DNA of 64,000 nucleotides from CAJPPJ01 sp963536495 (GCA_963536495.1 CAUTAF010000008.1:1-64000); one strand, 5' to 3'. Counted from the stretch's first letter, positions 1-8,883 are shown. Numbers and translations are program-made. The notes: generated from the sequence alone by a model not told the origin.

Positions 1-191
1 TTATGTTGTGGTTATACTAGCTTTAAGAGTTCCCAGCAATTCAGTTTCTTCGTTGTACGGTTTCACTCCGTATCTACATACAAGTTTCCCTATATGCTTA
101 CTAAAATATCGTACAATTCATCTCACGACTAGGCATTATCTCTCCTTAACAAGTTAAGGAGTTTAGCCAAGTATCGCAAGTGTTCTTGCAC
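1..191 (-). mobile_element. Probable 5' end of a group II intron (or another structured mobile RNA), running off the window
   Basis: Read on the minus strand from about 191 towards 1, this stretch has no useful ORF but strong RNA-like pairing. A perfect 9-bp hairpin (142-150 with 153-161, AA loop) and a longer-range 7-bp stem (TTGTACG 53-59 with CGTACAA 110-116) are visible. The junction reads ...AAATA|GTGCAAG..., close to the GUGYG start of group II introns, and the segment around GAAACCGTAC resembles domain I of bacterial introns as I remember them. A small hairpin (GCAAG/CTTGC) sits at the boundary, so the true 5' end could instead be near 176. The reverse-transcriptase gene would lie outside the window. 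The alternative is the end of an IS200/IS605 element. Confidence 0.45.
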
Positions 192-496
192 TATTTAATA
201 AATCTTGTTATATCAAATTTAGCACCATATACAAGCCATAGTAAGTTAGTCTTATGTAAATACATAAGTATACTAGGTAAAAAGAATGAATGGGTTACTA
301 TACTTCTATGTCCTAATCCTTTTATTTTTAAATCTACATCAGGATATTTAAGTCCTATATAGTAAAAACTTATTAAAAATATAGTGGATATTGCTATAAA
401 GCCAAATGTTACTCCCTCTGAAATAAAAGGTAGGTTTTTAAAAAACTTAAAGAAAAATCTATTAAGATTTATGAGTGTCTGTCCAAAATTCTCCAT
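191..496 (-). pseudogene. Truncated membrane protein, DUF457/YdjM-like metal-dependent hydrolase family
   Basis: The first ~95 residues look native: a GAGGTG ribosome site before the ATG, a transmembrane segment near residues 30-50 and the motif GHRSIVTHS, which matches the His-rich motif of membrane-bound metal-dependent hydrolases (YdjM/DUF457). The family is normally well over 150 residues and polytopic, and here the frame stops just as the mobile RNA element begins. The stop codon TAG is formed across the junction. If the element is a self-splicing intron, the full protein could be restored after splicing. The gene lies 12 bp after the coiled-coil gene and is probably co-transcribed with it. 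Confidence 0.55.
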
Positions 497-508
497 AACT
501 ACACCTCA

Positions 509-1390
509 TTAATCTTCTACTTCTATTTCTAAAGACTTAAATGTATCATAAAAATCTTTTAATACTTTTATTTCTTCATCTTTACTTGAAATTACTTTCT
601 GTAATTCTCTTAAATCTTCAATTATTTTTTCATTATTTTCTTTAACTGACTGATTTACTTTGAAAAAGTTCTTCATATCTTTAAGAAAATCCAACATATC
701 AATAGATGAATTATATACTCCCTTTAATCTTGAAAGTTCTCTATCTTTTTCTTCTAATAATCTTTCATTACTTTTTATTAAAATTTTGTCTTTTTCATTT
801 TCTAATTGTTTTACTTTATTATTTAAACCTATATTTTGTTTTTCTAATTCTTGGACTTTTTCAATTTGTAAAGCCAATTCTTTCTTTAATTTCATTTCTT
901 CAGTTTCTTCAATTATTTCTTCAGTTTCATTATTTTCTACAAGTTTATTTTCTATAATTGTTTCATTATTTTCCCTATCATCATTTTCTTCATCTTCATT
1001 TTCTTTTCTAACATCTTCATTACTTTTTCTAAATATTGGTATACCTATTTTACCAAGTTTTTCTGCATTTCTTTCTTTTTTTACTTCGCCTATACTTTTA
1101 TAATCTTCTATTCCTTTAAAAGTTATTTCTTGAGTATCTTTTCTAATTTCTTCTTCTTCTTCTTTAATTTCTTCAACCATATTTATTAATTTTTGTGCTT
1201 TTTCATCTAAGGTTGCATATTTAGAAGTGAACTCTTCTTCTTTATTAGTATCGTTTTCTCCTACCTTAGAAAATTTATCTATGATAGTTGTTACGCTTGT
1301 TTTCTCACTGTTATCTTTGTTTGCATTATAATAAAAACTCTCTACATTAAAATACAACTTATTTAATTCTTCAAATTTTTCACTTTTCAT
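509..1390 (-). CDS. Coiled-coil protein of unknown function
   Basis: 293 residues, extremely rich in Glu, Lys and Asn. The N-terminal half is low-complexity and acidic. From about residue 150 to 285 Leu/Ile occur in heptad-like spacing (for example ELEKQNIGLNNKVKQLENEK), predicting a long coiled coil. There is no signal peptide or membrane segment. It is the first gene after a promoter at about 1447-1475 and is followed by the truncated membrane gene. Structural or scaffolding roles would fit, but no family was recognised. Confidence 0.75.
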   Translation of the reverse strand: MKSEKFEELNKLYFNVESFYYNANKDNSEKTSVTTIIDKFSKVGENDTNKEEEFTSKYATLDEKAQKLINMVEEIKEEEEEIRKDTQEITFKGIEDYKSIGEVKKERNAEKLGKIGIPIFRKSNEDVRKENEDEENDDRENNETIIENKLVENNETEEIIEETEEMKLKKELALQIEKVQELEKQNIGLNNKVKQLENEKDKILIKSNERLLEEKDRELSRLKGVYNSSIDMLDFLKDMKNFFKVNQSVKENNEKIIEDLRELQKVISSKDEEIKVLKDFYDTFKSLEIEVED

Positions 1391-1446
1391 TTACTTTCTC
1401 CTTTTTATCATTGATTTTTTTTATGATAATTATATATTATAGTTAT

Positions 1447-1475
1447 ATTATACCATAAAAAATGAAAAAAAGTAG
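1447..1475 (-). promoter_or_regulatory. Promoter for the coiled-coil gene
   Basis: On the minus strand a perfect TATAAT (1447-1452) with upstream TGG sits 56 bp before the ATG at 1390. The expected -35 position (1470-1475, CTACTT) is poor, so this is an extended -10 promoter or one that needs an activator. Confidence 0.6.
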
Positions 1476-1494
1476 TGAAAGTAGTAAAAAAAAT

Positions 1495-1560
1495 AGAAAA
1501 AAATAGGAAGATTTCAAAATGCTTATTCCAAAACATTATTTGAAAAAAATCCTATTTTTT
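1495..1560 (-). terminator. Terminator after the ArdC-like gene
   Basis: Minus-strand hairpin: one arm around 1540-1557, the other around 1502-1519 (AATAGGA with TCCTATT plus further A/T pairing), followed by a run of U (A-run 1495-1501). It lies about 50 bp after the stop codon of the upstream gene. Confidence 0.75.
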
Positions 1561-1608
1561 GAGATATATTACTATAAATAAACAAGGACGGACATATTTA
1601 AAGAGTTG

Positions 1609-3969
1609 TTATAACTCCATTTCTCTATCAGACTTTTCATCAAGAGTTTTTTCAACCTTTTTAGGCTTTTCATTAGTCTTTTCAACTTCTTTAACTACTT
1701 CTTTAGTCTTATCTTTTCCTAAAACTTTATCAAAAGATTTCTTAGGTGTTTTGTCTATATAAGCGTCAACTTTTTCTCTAAAATCTTTTCTTTCTTCTTT
1801 TAACAATGTATTTATTTCGTCAAAATCAAGATTTTTGTCTTTAATATCTTTTTCTAATTTTTCATTTAATGTCTTTAGTTCTTCATTAATCTTTTTAGAA
1901 AAATCTTTTTTATCTTCTTTTTCAACAAAATTCATACAATAATCTATATTATATTTTTCAACATTAGCAACTATAAATTCAAAATCCTTTGCACTCTTTT
2001 CTATTGCTAACATATTTTCAGTTCCTGAAATCTTAACACAAGACATTTTCTTATTAACATCATTTAATTTGTCTTCTATTGTATCAAAATCTTTATTAGT
2101 TGTTACAAGACGACTTACAATAGCTTTAGCTTTCTTTTCTAATACTTCCATATATTCTTCTTCATATTTTTCGTATTCTTCCATAAACTTTTCATCATCA
2201 TCTATTGATATTAATTCTTCATAATCTAAATCTATTTCTTTATCCATAGTTCTTATTTGATAATAGTTTGCTACATCTTCTTCTCTAACAACTAAAGTAG
2301 GAACATTTAATGCAAATTGTTTATTTGAAAAATCTCCAACAGTTTGTACCAAACATTCTATTGCATTTTCAGATAAATGTATATCTGTTGCACTTCTTTC
2401 TTTTTTATCAAGGACGAATTTTTTCTTTAAAAGACTTACATCAGCTTTTAATTCATAGTCTTCAACAGTATTTACGAAAGGTCTTTCACTATTTCTTTCT
2501 GTTTCTAAATCTTTAATTAGTAATGCCTTAGATAATTCTTTACTATCAACATTATCATCTATTACTTCCAAGTTGAAATTAGCGTTTTTCTTTATTAAGG
2601 CTCTAATATCTACTTGTTTTACTGTAAACTGTTCAACAACCTTTTCTTCTACCTCTTTAATCTTTTCATTTTCTTCTTTAGTTTCCTTAATAGGTTCTTT
2701 TTCAATTTCCTTAGCAACTTCTTCTTTATTAGAAGATTTTTCTTTTTCTCCAATTTCTTCTAAGAATTTTTCAAAAGGATATTCTTTTTCGTATTCTTTA
2801 ACTCTTTCTACAAGAACATTACTTCTTTTAATACTTTCTTCAGAAAATCCCTCAAATATTTCTTTTATATTTTCTTTTCCTTTTAACTCATTACTCCAAC
2901 CTTTAATATAATCTTTATTAGTACCAAAAATATTTTCTTCAGGATTATCACTCTTAGTATCAAGTCCAAGTCTTATCATAGTCATTCCAGCTGTAAGTTC
3001 AGCTTGTATTTCTTCCATAGCATAGGCTTGTTTTTGTGTTAAATCATATTTATCCATTGCTTTTGCTGTACTTCCAATTTCTCTTAAAGTATGGCTAGTT
3101 TCGTGCAATAAAGTCGCTAAATAATGTTTGTCATTTTTAAAATCTTCTATTGGGGGTATAGTTATTTTGTTATAAACATTTTTTTCAACATTTCCCTCTT
3201 CGTCAACATCAAATTTTGTGCCTCTACTAGCATACGCTCCACCAAATTCAAGTCCACTATTTTTAGTAGAATATGCTTTTTTTGTAACTATTTCTACATT
3301 TTCATTTGTTTCAGTAATACTTTTTATTAAATATGAAATATATTTATCTTTATTCATATCTTTATTAGTATTTTCTTCTTTTTCAGGAAGTGGAAAGGCT
3401 TTATCAAAGTTTTCTACTTGACTTCCATTAAAAACATTATGATAACCCTTAAACACTAAATTCACTCTACTAAGGCTAGTTTCATTTTTCTTAATAACTT
3501 TATCTAAAGCTGTTTCATATTTCTTTTTTTCATCTTCATTAGTGAGTGTCTTTATCTTTTTTTTGTAATAATCTTCGGCGTCCTGTACTCTAAAAAACTT
3601 TATAACAGTACCCTCTGAACCTTTTTTTATCTTTAAAAATTCATCAGTTTCTTTTTGCAATTTATCTTTTAAATGGTCTATTGTAAAAAATCTATTATCT
3701 TTCATATCTTCTTGAGCCATTTTAGTAGCTAAATACAAAACATTATATCCTTTATAATCTTTACCTGTAACCATAGACTTAGGTTCAAGCATTTCTTTAG
3801 TCCATCTTTCGTCAACAAAACTTCCTGTTTTTTCACTTTCGTCGAAAAAGTTTTCAATTATATTTTTACATCTTTCATTATTTTTTTCTTCATTTGCTTT
3901 TTTATCATATTTGGCTTTATCAAATTTTTTGTATGTTTGTTTTTTACCTACATCAGATAACATTCCCAT
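1609..3969 (-). CDS. ArdC-like antirestriction protein with zincin metallopeptidase domain and long C-terminal extension
   Basis: 786 residues. Residues ~35-190 resemble the ArdC single-strand DNA-binding domain: KGYNVLYL at 73-80, a KKGSEGTVIKF stretch at 115-125 and VFNGSQVE at 179-186. A zinc-metallopeptidase centre follows, HETSH at 289-293, with EEIQAE about 30 residues on supplying the likely third ligand. ArdC proteins shield incoming plasmid DNA from restriction. Typical ArdC proteins are ~300 residues, so the last ~370 residues (charged, coiled-coil-like, partly repeated Glu/Lys) are an unrecognised extension. The start is supported by GAGGTG at good spacing. It has its own promoter and terminator, so it is probably monocistronic. 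Confidence 0.72.
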   Translation of the reverse strand: MGMLSDVGKKQTYKKFDKAKYDKKANEEKNNERCKNIIENFFDESEKTGSFVDERWTKEMLEPKSMVTGKDYKGYNVLYLATKMAQEDMKDNRFFTIDHLKDKLQKETDEFLKIKKGSEGTVIKFFRVQDAEDYYKKKIKTLTNEDEKKKYETALDKVIKKNETSLSRVNLVFKGYHNVFNGSQVENFDKAFPLPEKEENTNKDMNKDKYISYLIKSITETNENVEIVTKKAYSTKNSGLEFGGAYASRGTKFDVDEEGNVEKNVYNKITIPPIEDFKNDKHYLATLLHETSHTLREIGSTAKAMDKYDLTQKQAYAMEEIQAELTAGMTMIRLGLDTKSDNPEENIFGTNKDYIKGWSNELKGKENIKEIFEGFSEESIKRSNVLVERVKEYEKEYPFEKFLEEIGEKEKSSNKEEVAKEIEKEPIKETKEENEKIKEVEEKVVEQFTVKQVDIRALIKKNANFNLEVIDDNVDSKELSKALLIKDLETERNSERPFVNTVEDYELKADVSLLKKKFVLDKKERSATDIHLSENAIECLVQTVGDFSNKQFALNVPTLVVREEDVANYYQIRTMDKEIDLDYEELISIDDDEKFMEEYEKYEEEYMEVLEKKAKAIVSRLVTTNKDFDTIEDKLNDVNKKMSCVKISGTENMLAIEKSAKDFEFIVANVEKYNIDYCMNFVEKEDKKDFSKKINEELKTLNEKLEKDIKDKNLDFDEINTLLKEERKDFREKVDAYIDKTPKKSFDKVLGKDKTKEVVKEVEKTNEKPKKVEKTLDEKSDREMEL

Positions 3970-4002
3970 TTTTCACACCTCTTTTTTTTACAATTTTCTT
4001 TA

Positions 4003-4066
4003 ATTATAACATAAATTTTACTTATTCATAGGTATTTTAAGAAAGTGCTAAAATAATTTTAAGAAA
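4003..4066 (-). promoter_or_regulatory. ArdC-like gene promoter with two direct repeats upstream
   Basis: TATAAT (4003-4008 on the minus strand) lies 34 bp before the ATG. The -35 region (about 4025-4031) is poor. Directly upstream the 11-mer ATTTTAAGAAA (plus-strand reading) occurs twice, at 4034-4044 and 4056-4066, a 22-bp period that puts both copies on one DNA face. A weak -35 beside phased repeats is typical of an activator-dependent promoter. Confidence 0.5.
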
Positions 4067-4097
4067 TCCTTAAAATTTATTTTTTTAAAAAATAAAT

Positions 4098-4203
4098 AAA
4101 AAAAATAACCTACAAAAGTAGGTCATTTTAACCAAAAGAAAATTTAAACTTTTAAATTAAATTTTTAATCAGGAGTGCTGACTTTAAAAATATTTAATTT
4201 TAT
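4098..4203 (-). ncRNA. Candidate small RNA D (~105 nt)
   Basis: A consensus promoter at 4210-4238 predicts a start near 4203, and a strong terminator (ACCTAC/GTAGGT, AAAA loop, 4108-4123, then a U-run) ends the transcript near 4098, before any start codon with a ribosome site. The RNA would carry an A/U-rich internal stem (around 4140-4170) and an exposed CACUCCUGAUU segment (about 4170-4180) that is complementary to AGGAGUG Shine-Dalgarno sequences. The alternative is the short leader of a terminated transcript. Confidence 0.55.
4105..4124 (-). terminator. Terminator of small RNA D
   Basis: Hairpin ACCTAC (4108-4113) with GTAGGT (4118-4123), followed on the minus strand by a run of eight U. 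It also stops read-through from the operon starting at 6655. Confidence 0.8.
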
Positions 4204-4209
4204 ATTTTT

Positions 4210-4238
4210 ATTATACCATATAGATTTCAATTTGTCAA
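4210..4238 (-). promoter_or_regulatory. Consensus promoter for small RNA D
   Basis: Minus strand: TTGACA (4233-4238), 17 bp, TGG-TATAAT (4210-4215). Both hexamers are perfect. It lies immediately after the stop codon of the gene ending at 4257 and points away from it. Confidence 0.85.
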
Positions 4239-4256
4239 GAATTTTAAAATGTTTTT

Positions 4257-4949
4257 TTAGATTTCATCTAACTTTTCTTTCAATTCTTTTTCAAATTTTT
4301 CTAAAACATCTAAATCTATTCCATATCTTCTAGCATTTTCTCTTGTATATTCGTTTAAAAGTTCATTTATATCGAATACCACTTCTTTGCTAAGATTTTT
4401 AATTAAGTTGAATATTTTAAGAAATTTTAATCTCCTATAAAAAAATCTTTCTAATCTTTCTATATTTTTTTTACATTCTCTAAATTGTTTCAAAGAAGTT
4501 TTTATATTAAATAAAAATATTAAAGAAAAAATCACACAAATTAGATTTAAAAATATATATAAGATATTGGTTTCTCTATTAATAAAAGAGTAAATTCCTA
4601 TTAAGAGTTGTGCTGTAAATAGAATTAAATTTAATATAGTTGCTTTTGTTTCAGTTTCCTTTATTGTTTCATAACATTCTTTTTCTTTTTTATCTATAAC
4701 ATCAAATCCATTTGTAATAAAATTGAGATGTGTTATAGAATGATTATTAGTTATTCCAGTAAAAACTTCTAATTCTGCTTGAGAAAAACTTATTTCTATT
4801 TCTTTGTTATTTTTTATTATAACTCTATTTAATTTTTTATGAAATTTTACCATTAAAATAAAAACTATACAATACAAAATACTTAATCCTAAAAACATAA
4901 AACCTTTTATTCCTAAATTTATTCCTAAATTCTCTAAAACTATCCACAT
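4257..4949 (-). CDS. Membrane protein of unknown function
   Basis: 230 residues. Hydrophobic segments at about 15-35, 105-120 and 128-150 suggest three membrane passes. The C-terminal ~80 residues are charged and probably cytoplasmic. It starts after GAGGTGATTTGA at good spacing. It is the last gene of a three-gene operon (6655 to 4257), so the products may act together. No family was recognised. Confidence 0.75.
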   Translation of the reverse strand: MWIVLENLGINLGIKGFMFLGLSILYCIVFILMVKFHKKLNRVIIKNNKEIEISFSQAELEVFTGITNNHSITHLNFITNGFDVIDKKEKECYETIKETETKATILNLILFTAQLLIGIYSFINRETNILYIFLNLICVIFSLIFLFNIKTSLKQFRECKKNIERLERFFYRRLKFLKIFNLIKNLSKEVVFDINELLNEYTRENARRYGIDLDVLEKFEKELKEKLDEI

Positions 4950-4991
4950 TCAAATCACCTCAATTTTTTGCCCCAATTTTTACCTAATCCA

Positions 4992-5567
4992 TTATTTACT
5001 TAGTAAATATTCTAAGTTCTTTATATCTTTACACTCAACACTTGCTAAAATATCATTTATTTTCTTATTTATTTTATTTGTTATATCATCACAATGTATT
5101 TTTTTCTTATCAACTTCGATATATTGTTTTTTACCTTTTAAGGCTTGTTCAAATACATTTAATGTTAAGACTGTTAATACTGCTAAGAAAAAATAAAAAT
5201 TCCCAACATCTTTATAAAATGCAAAATTTGTTAGCATTGCTATTGCATACATTAGAAATATATTTGTTTTATAGTCTTCAACTTTTTTTAACATTCCTAA
5301 ATATTCAATACTTGCTTTAGAATGATGTTTAATCATTTCTTTACTTGCCATTCTATAATTAAAATTTATATAAGATAACATCACATCACTTTTAAGAAAT
5401 TTCTCTTTTACTAAAACTATATCTAAATAATATTTAACTTGTGTCTTTTCAACTTCTTTATAAAATTCTTCTTCAATTTTAAATTTCTTTTTCTCTACTT
5501 TAGCTGAAAAATAAAATTGATACACCATATAAACTGTAATTGCTATTACAAAAAATATAAACCACAT
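4992..5567 (-). CDS. Membrane protein of unknown function
   Basis: About 191 residues from the ATG at 5567; an in-frame GTG at 5579 lies too close to AAGGAAA to be the better start. An N-terminal membrane anchor covers residues 1-18, a second hydrophobic hairpin is near 105-140, and a basic segment lies between. The pattern (anchor, cytoplasmic loop, hairpin) resembles its downstream neighbour without clear sequence similarity. Middle gene of the 6655-4257 operon. Confidence 0.72.
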   Translation of the reverse strand: MWFIFFVIAITVYMVYQFYFSAKVEKKKFKIEEEFYKEVEKTQVKYYLDIVLVKEKFLKSDVMLSYINFNYRMASKEMIKHHSKASIEYLGMLKKVEDYKTNIFLMYAIAMLTNFAFYKDVGNFYFFLAVLTVLTLNVFEQALKGKKQYIEVDKKKIHCDDITNKINKKINDILASVECKDIKNLEYLLSK

Positions 5568-5593
5568 ATTTATTTCCACTTTCCTTTCTTACT

Positions 5594-6655
5594 TTATATT
5601 TTTCTTATTTTTTCTATATTTAATGATTTTAAAGTGCTAATAACATCATTTTTATCTTTTTTTGTTAATCTATATATTTCTTCTAAACCATATCTATATT
5701 CATAAGAATTAAATTCTTCAAAAATTTCTTCTATTTTACTTGATTTTACAATTTCTTCTTGCTCTTTTTCATATATTTCTATATCTTGTTTTACAAAATC
5801 TAATATATCAGTCCATTTTAAAGGAATATCTTGAATTTCCAAAAATCTATTGATTAAAAGTTTTATAAAAAAATTAATCATTGTCGTTCTTATCTCTTCC
5901 ATATTTGTATCTATATACTTTACATTAAAGTCGTTTTCTTCTGCTATTCTTAAAAGTTTAAAAGCCAAGTCTTTGTTAAGACTGTTTTTTATCCCATTAG
6001 TTTCACTGAAATTTATAATTGTACGATTTAAAAGTTCTTCATCTGTTTTATTAGGTTCTTTTTCTTTTAAATCCCAAAACCAATCAATAAATTTTTTATC
6101 TAACATTACATTAAATGTAGTATAGCCACTTATTCTTCCCTTATCAACCATTAAAAATGTTCTTGGAACAATTTGACTTTCAATATAAGTTGAGTATATA
6201 GCAATTACATCACCTATTAGTAAATTGTTTTTGTTTCTTTCGTAATTAAAATCTATTACACTAATATCTCCAGTTTCCCTATCATAATCTCCGTAAATGT
6301 AACCATTTACTTTATTTTCAAGAATTAAATAAAATATTCTATTTTTATCTTTTTCAATAATTTTCTTTAATTGTTTCAAAGAATAGTTTTTCCCAAATTC
6401 TGTATCTGTTATATGTTCTAATATTTCTTCAAACTTTTTGTTTGCTCCATTTACTATCTTTTTTATTTTTTCTTTAAAAACAACTTCTTCACAATTCGTA
6501 TTAGTGATTTGTAAATTGTTTGAATTATTATCTGAATTAATTTCAAATAAAAAATCTCCAAAAAATCTACATAAATTCATTTTTTGGGTTAAATTTATAT
6601 CAGAATTAATAAAATCAATTATATCTTTTTTATAAATTTCTTTTTTATTCAACAT
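5594..6655 (-). CDS. Soluble protein of unknown function
   Basis: 353 residues, no membrane segment or signal peptide. The central region (about 110-190) looks like a compact alpha/beta domain (FYLILENKVNGYIYGDYDRE, then DVIAIYSTYIESQIVPRTFL) and the C-terminus is helical and charged. First gene of the operon, directly after a promoter at 6719-6747. With two membrane proteins behind it, a peripheral partner of a small membrane complex is possible. No family was recognised. Confidence 0.75.
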   Translation of the reverse strand: MLNKKEIYKKDIIDFINSDINLTQKMNLCRFFGDFLFEINSDNNSNNLQITNTNCEEVVFKEKIKKIVNGANKKFEEILEHITDTEFGKNYSLKQLKKIIEKDKNRIFYLILENKVNGYIYGDYDRETGDISVIDFNYERNKNNLLIGDVIAIYSTYIESQIVPRTFLMVDKGRISGYTTFNVMLDKKFIDWFWDLKEKEPNKTDEELLNRTIINFSETNGIKNSLNKDLAFKLLRIAEENDFNVKYIDTNMEEIRTTMINFFIKLLINRFLEIQDIPLKWTDILDFVKQDIEIYEKEQEEIVKSSKIEEIFEEFNSYEYRYGLEEIYRLTKKDKNDVISTLKSLNIEKIRKI

Positions 6656-6718
6656 TTCATTTTCACCAATCCCTTTTTTGATAAGATAAAAAAATAATTT
6701 TATCTTTTGAGTATTTAT

Positions 6719-6747
6719 ATTATACCATATATTACAAAATATTACAA
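6719..6747 (-). promoter_or_regulatory. Promoter of the 6655-4257 operon
   Basis: Minus strand: TTGTAA (6742-6747), 17 bp, TGG-TATAAT (6719-6724), 64 bp before the first ATG. Confidence 0.7.
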
Positions 6748-6982
6748 TAAATTAAGTCTATCTTGCTTGTTTTTATTATATCGTTTTTAAATGTTTATTA
6801 TTAATTATATCAATGATATATAAGAAAATAAAGTGCAAACAAATTCTTTTAACAAAATGCTAAAATTTTTTTAATATTTTTTTAAAAAAATAGAAAATTA
6901 TTTCTATAAATGTTATGATATAGATAGGTAGAATAATTTTGGTAGAAATTGAAAAAAATATAGAAAAAAGGGTGTAAAAATT
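6748..6982. other. Divergent intergenic region
   Basis: The gap between divergent genes (6656-6982) holds the minus-strand promoter and, on the plus strand, TAGAAA (6891-6896), 17 bp, TATGAT (6914-6919), the best promoter candidate for the gene starting at 6983. A GGGTG ribosome site precedes that ATG. The remaining A/T-rich sequence shows no ORF or strong hairpin. Confidence 0.45.
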
Positions 6983-7870
6983 ATGATTAGATTAAAGGAA
7001 TTAGAAGTAGACAACGAAAATCTTCCTTATGGAGATAGTTATGATAGTTACGAATTTGAAAAAGATAATAAAAAATATATTTTAGATTTAAAATATTCCT
7101 ATTCTGAGGGTGATGATGAACAAAGTCTTAAAACGAAAACTATCTATGAAATTTCAGAAAATACTAAAGAGAAAGAAAAAATATATGAATACATTGAAAA
7201 TTCTTCTATTAAAGACTATGAAGAAAGTTGTTATCAAAATATTTTTAAAATTGATAAAGAAATTTTAGAAGATAGTGCTTTAAGATTACCAAGCGAAAAA
7301 GAAATCTTAGCCAAACATATAAATGAAAGTCATTACAATGAAGACTTTATAGCAAATCAAAAAGAACATTACTTTAACCAATTTAAAGATATATTTTCTG
7401 ATTTAGTAGAAGAAAGAAAATTGCAAGATAAGTTGCCACCATTTCAAATTATTACTGAAAATGGAGTAGGACTTGACGAAAATAAAAATGTATCTGATGA
7501 ACTCAAAAATCTAATATTAGATGTTAAAGATGAAGAATTTTGGGATAATCTAAATTTAAAAGATATAAGGAATTTTGAAGAATTTGCTGATTTAGGAGTT
7601 GTTAATATACTTGTTACTGATATAGAAAAAGACGGATTTAAAGAATATACTAACTATAATGATTATATTAGTCCAACTGTAAAAGAAGAACTAAGCAAAG
7701 ATTTTAAAGATAAATTATCTAAAGGTAATATTGAAGAATTTGAAAACGAATTAAAAGATAAAGTTTTGACTAAAGTATCTTCTGATAAAACTATTAAAAG
7801 TGAAGATAAAGAATTTACAAAAGAATTTGAAAAAGTTTTTGCTGAAAACGATAGAGGAAAAGAGTTTTAG
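6983..7870 (+). CDS. Protein of unknown function, tandem paralogue 1
   Basis: 295 residues, acidic, soluble, one of only three plus-strand genes here. It shares its whole architecture with the next gene: a beta-rich N-terminus, a CYQNIFKID/CYQDIYKLD motif near residue 85-95, KLQDKLPPFQI/NLQDKLPDFQI near 150, and a charged helical tail ending in EF. The pair is clearly an ancient duplication. No membrane segments or catalytic motif were seen. The divergent position relative to the conjugative-element operons suggests separate regulation. Confidence 0.78.
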   Translation: MIRLKELEVDNENLPYGDSYDSYEFEKDNKKYILDLKYSYSEGDDEQSLKTKTIYEISENTKEKEKIYEYIENSSIKDYEESCYQNIFKIDKEILEDSALRLPSEKEILAKHINESHYNEDFIANQKEHYFNQFKDIFSDLVEERKLQDKLPPFQIITENGVGLDENKNVSDELKNLILDVKDEEFWDNLNLKDIRNFEEFADLGVVNILVTDIEKDGFKEYTNYNDYISPTVKEELSKDFKDKLSKGNIEEFENELKDKVLTKVSSDKTIKSEDKEFTKEFEKVFAENDRGKEF

Positions 7871-7912
7871 AAGACAAATTTAAAAATAATATAAATTGAA
7901 AGGAATGGTAAT

Positions 7913-8803
7913 ATGTCTAAATTAGAATTTATTGAATTTGATAAGAAAAAAGAAGTTGATAGATTTTTGTATTCAAACAATGGAGAAGAATATATAGTAG
8001 AAAAAGGTAAATATTATGATAGTGATTTACAAGAATATGGTGATTACGAACATTCTTCTAAAACTATTTTTAATAAAGATAAAACAGAAGAATTATATGA
8101 TTTTTCGACTGTTATTAGTATTCATTCAGTTTATCAAAATTGTTATCAAGATATTTATAAATTAGATGATAGTGTCTTAAAGGATTTAGAATTTCCTACT
8201 CAAAGAGAAGTCTTAGCTACAAGCCTTATTGAATATAAAGGCGAAGAAGAAAGAATACAAGAGAACATAGATAATTATTTTAATCATTTTAAAGAGGCTT
8301 TTCCTGAAATTATAGAAAAGAAGAATTTACAAGATAAACTACCTGATTTCCAAATTTATTCAAATAATGGTATGGAATTTGATAGTGCAAATCCAAGTGA
8401 AATTAGTAATAATTTAAAAAAGGCTATCATAGAATTTGAAGATGAAGAATATCTTAATAATATGGACTTGAAAAATATAGAAGAATGGAGTATTCTTAAA
8501 GATAATGGTATAGTCAACATCATATATGATAGTAAAGATTTTTTAGGAAGAGATAGCAAAGAAGAATATACTACCTATGAGAAATATTGTGAAAATACAG
8601 TAAAAGAAGAACTTTGTAAAGAATTAGTTGAAAAATATGAAAAAGGTGAAGATTTAAAAGATTTTGAAAACGAATTAAAACAAATTACTCTTGAAAAAAG
8701 AGGTGAACTTCCTGAAAAAGTGGATAAGAACATTGAAAAAAAGTTTGAAATAGAAGATAAAGAAAAATCTTCTGAAAAATCTTCTGATGAAGTAGAGTTT
8801 TAA
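7913..8803 (+). CDS. Protein of unknown function, tandem paralogue 2
   Basis: 296 residues, acidic, soluble. Paralogue of the preceding gene along its full length (shared CYQDIYKLD, LQDKLP, and TVKEEL near the C-terminus). AAAGGAATGGTAAT before the ATG is a good ribosome site. The 42-bp gap suggests one transcript for both genes, ending in the hairpin at 8828-8864. Function not recognised. Confidence 0.78.
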   Translation: MSKLEFIEFDKKKEVDRFLYSNNGEEYIVEKGKYYDSDLQEYGDYEHSSKTIFNKDKTEELYDFSTVISIHSVYQNCYQDIYKLDDSVLKDLEFPTQREVLATSLIEYKGEEERIQENIDNYFNHFKEAFPEIIEKKNLQDKLPDFQIYSNNGMEFDSANPSEISNNLKKAIIEFEDEEYLNNMDLKNIEEWSILKDNGIVNIIYDSKDFLGRDSKEEYTTYEKYCENTVKEELCKELVEKYEKGEDLKDFENELKQITLEKRGELPEKVDKNIEKKFEIEDKEKSSEKSSDEVEF

Positions 8804-8827
8804 AATCTTCCTTGATATTTTATATAA

Positions 8828-8864
8828 AAAAAGCATATACTACTAAAAATAGTATGTGCTTTTT
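8828..8864. terminator. Bidirectional terminator
   Basis: Perfect 13-15 bp inverted repeat (AAAGCATATACTA with TAGTATGTGCTTT, one wobble) flanked by A and T runs, between convergent genes ending at 8803 and 8884. It can stop both transcripts. Confidence 0.85.
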
Positions 8865-8883
8865 ACTTTGTTATATAACCACA

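Noticed and set aside
1..191. Short frame ending ASITTT read from about 116 down to 1 (minus strand)
   Set aside because: No start codon with ribosome site, and the DNA pairs like structured RNA; I treat it as part of the intron-like element.
660..1103. Long plus-strand frames opposite Glu/Lys-rich genes (also near 62426-62977 and 32933-33331)
   Set aside because: They are Ser/Phe/Leu-rich mirror images of real coiled-coil or acidic genes and lack ribosome sites.
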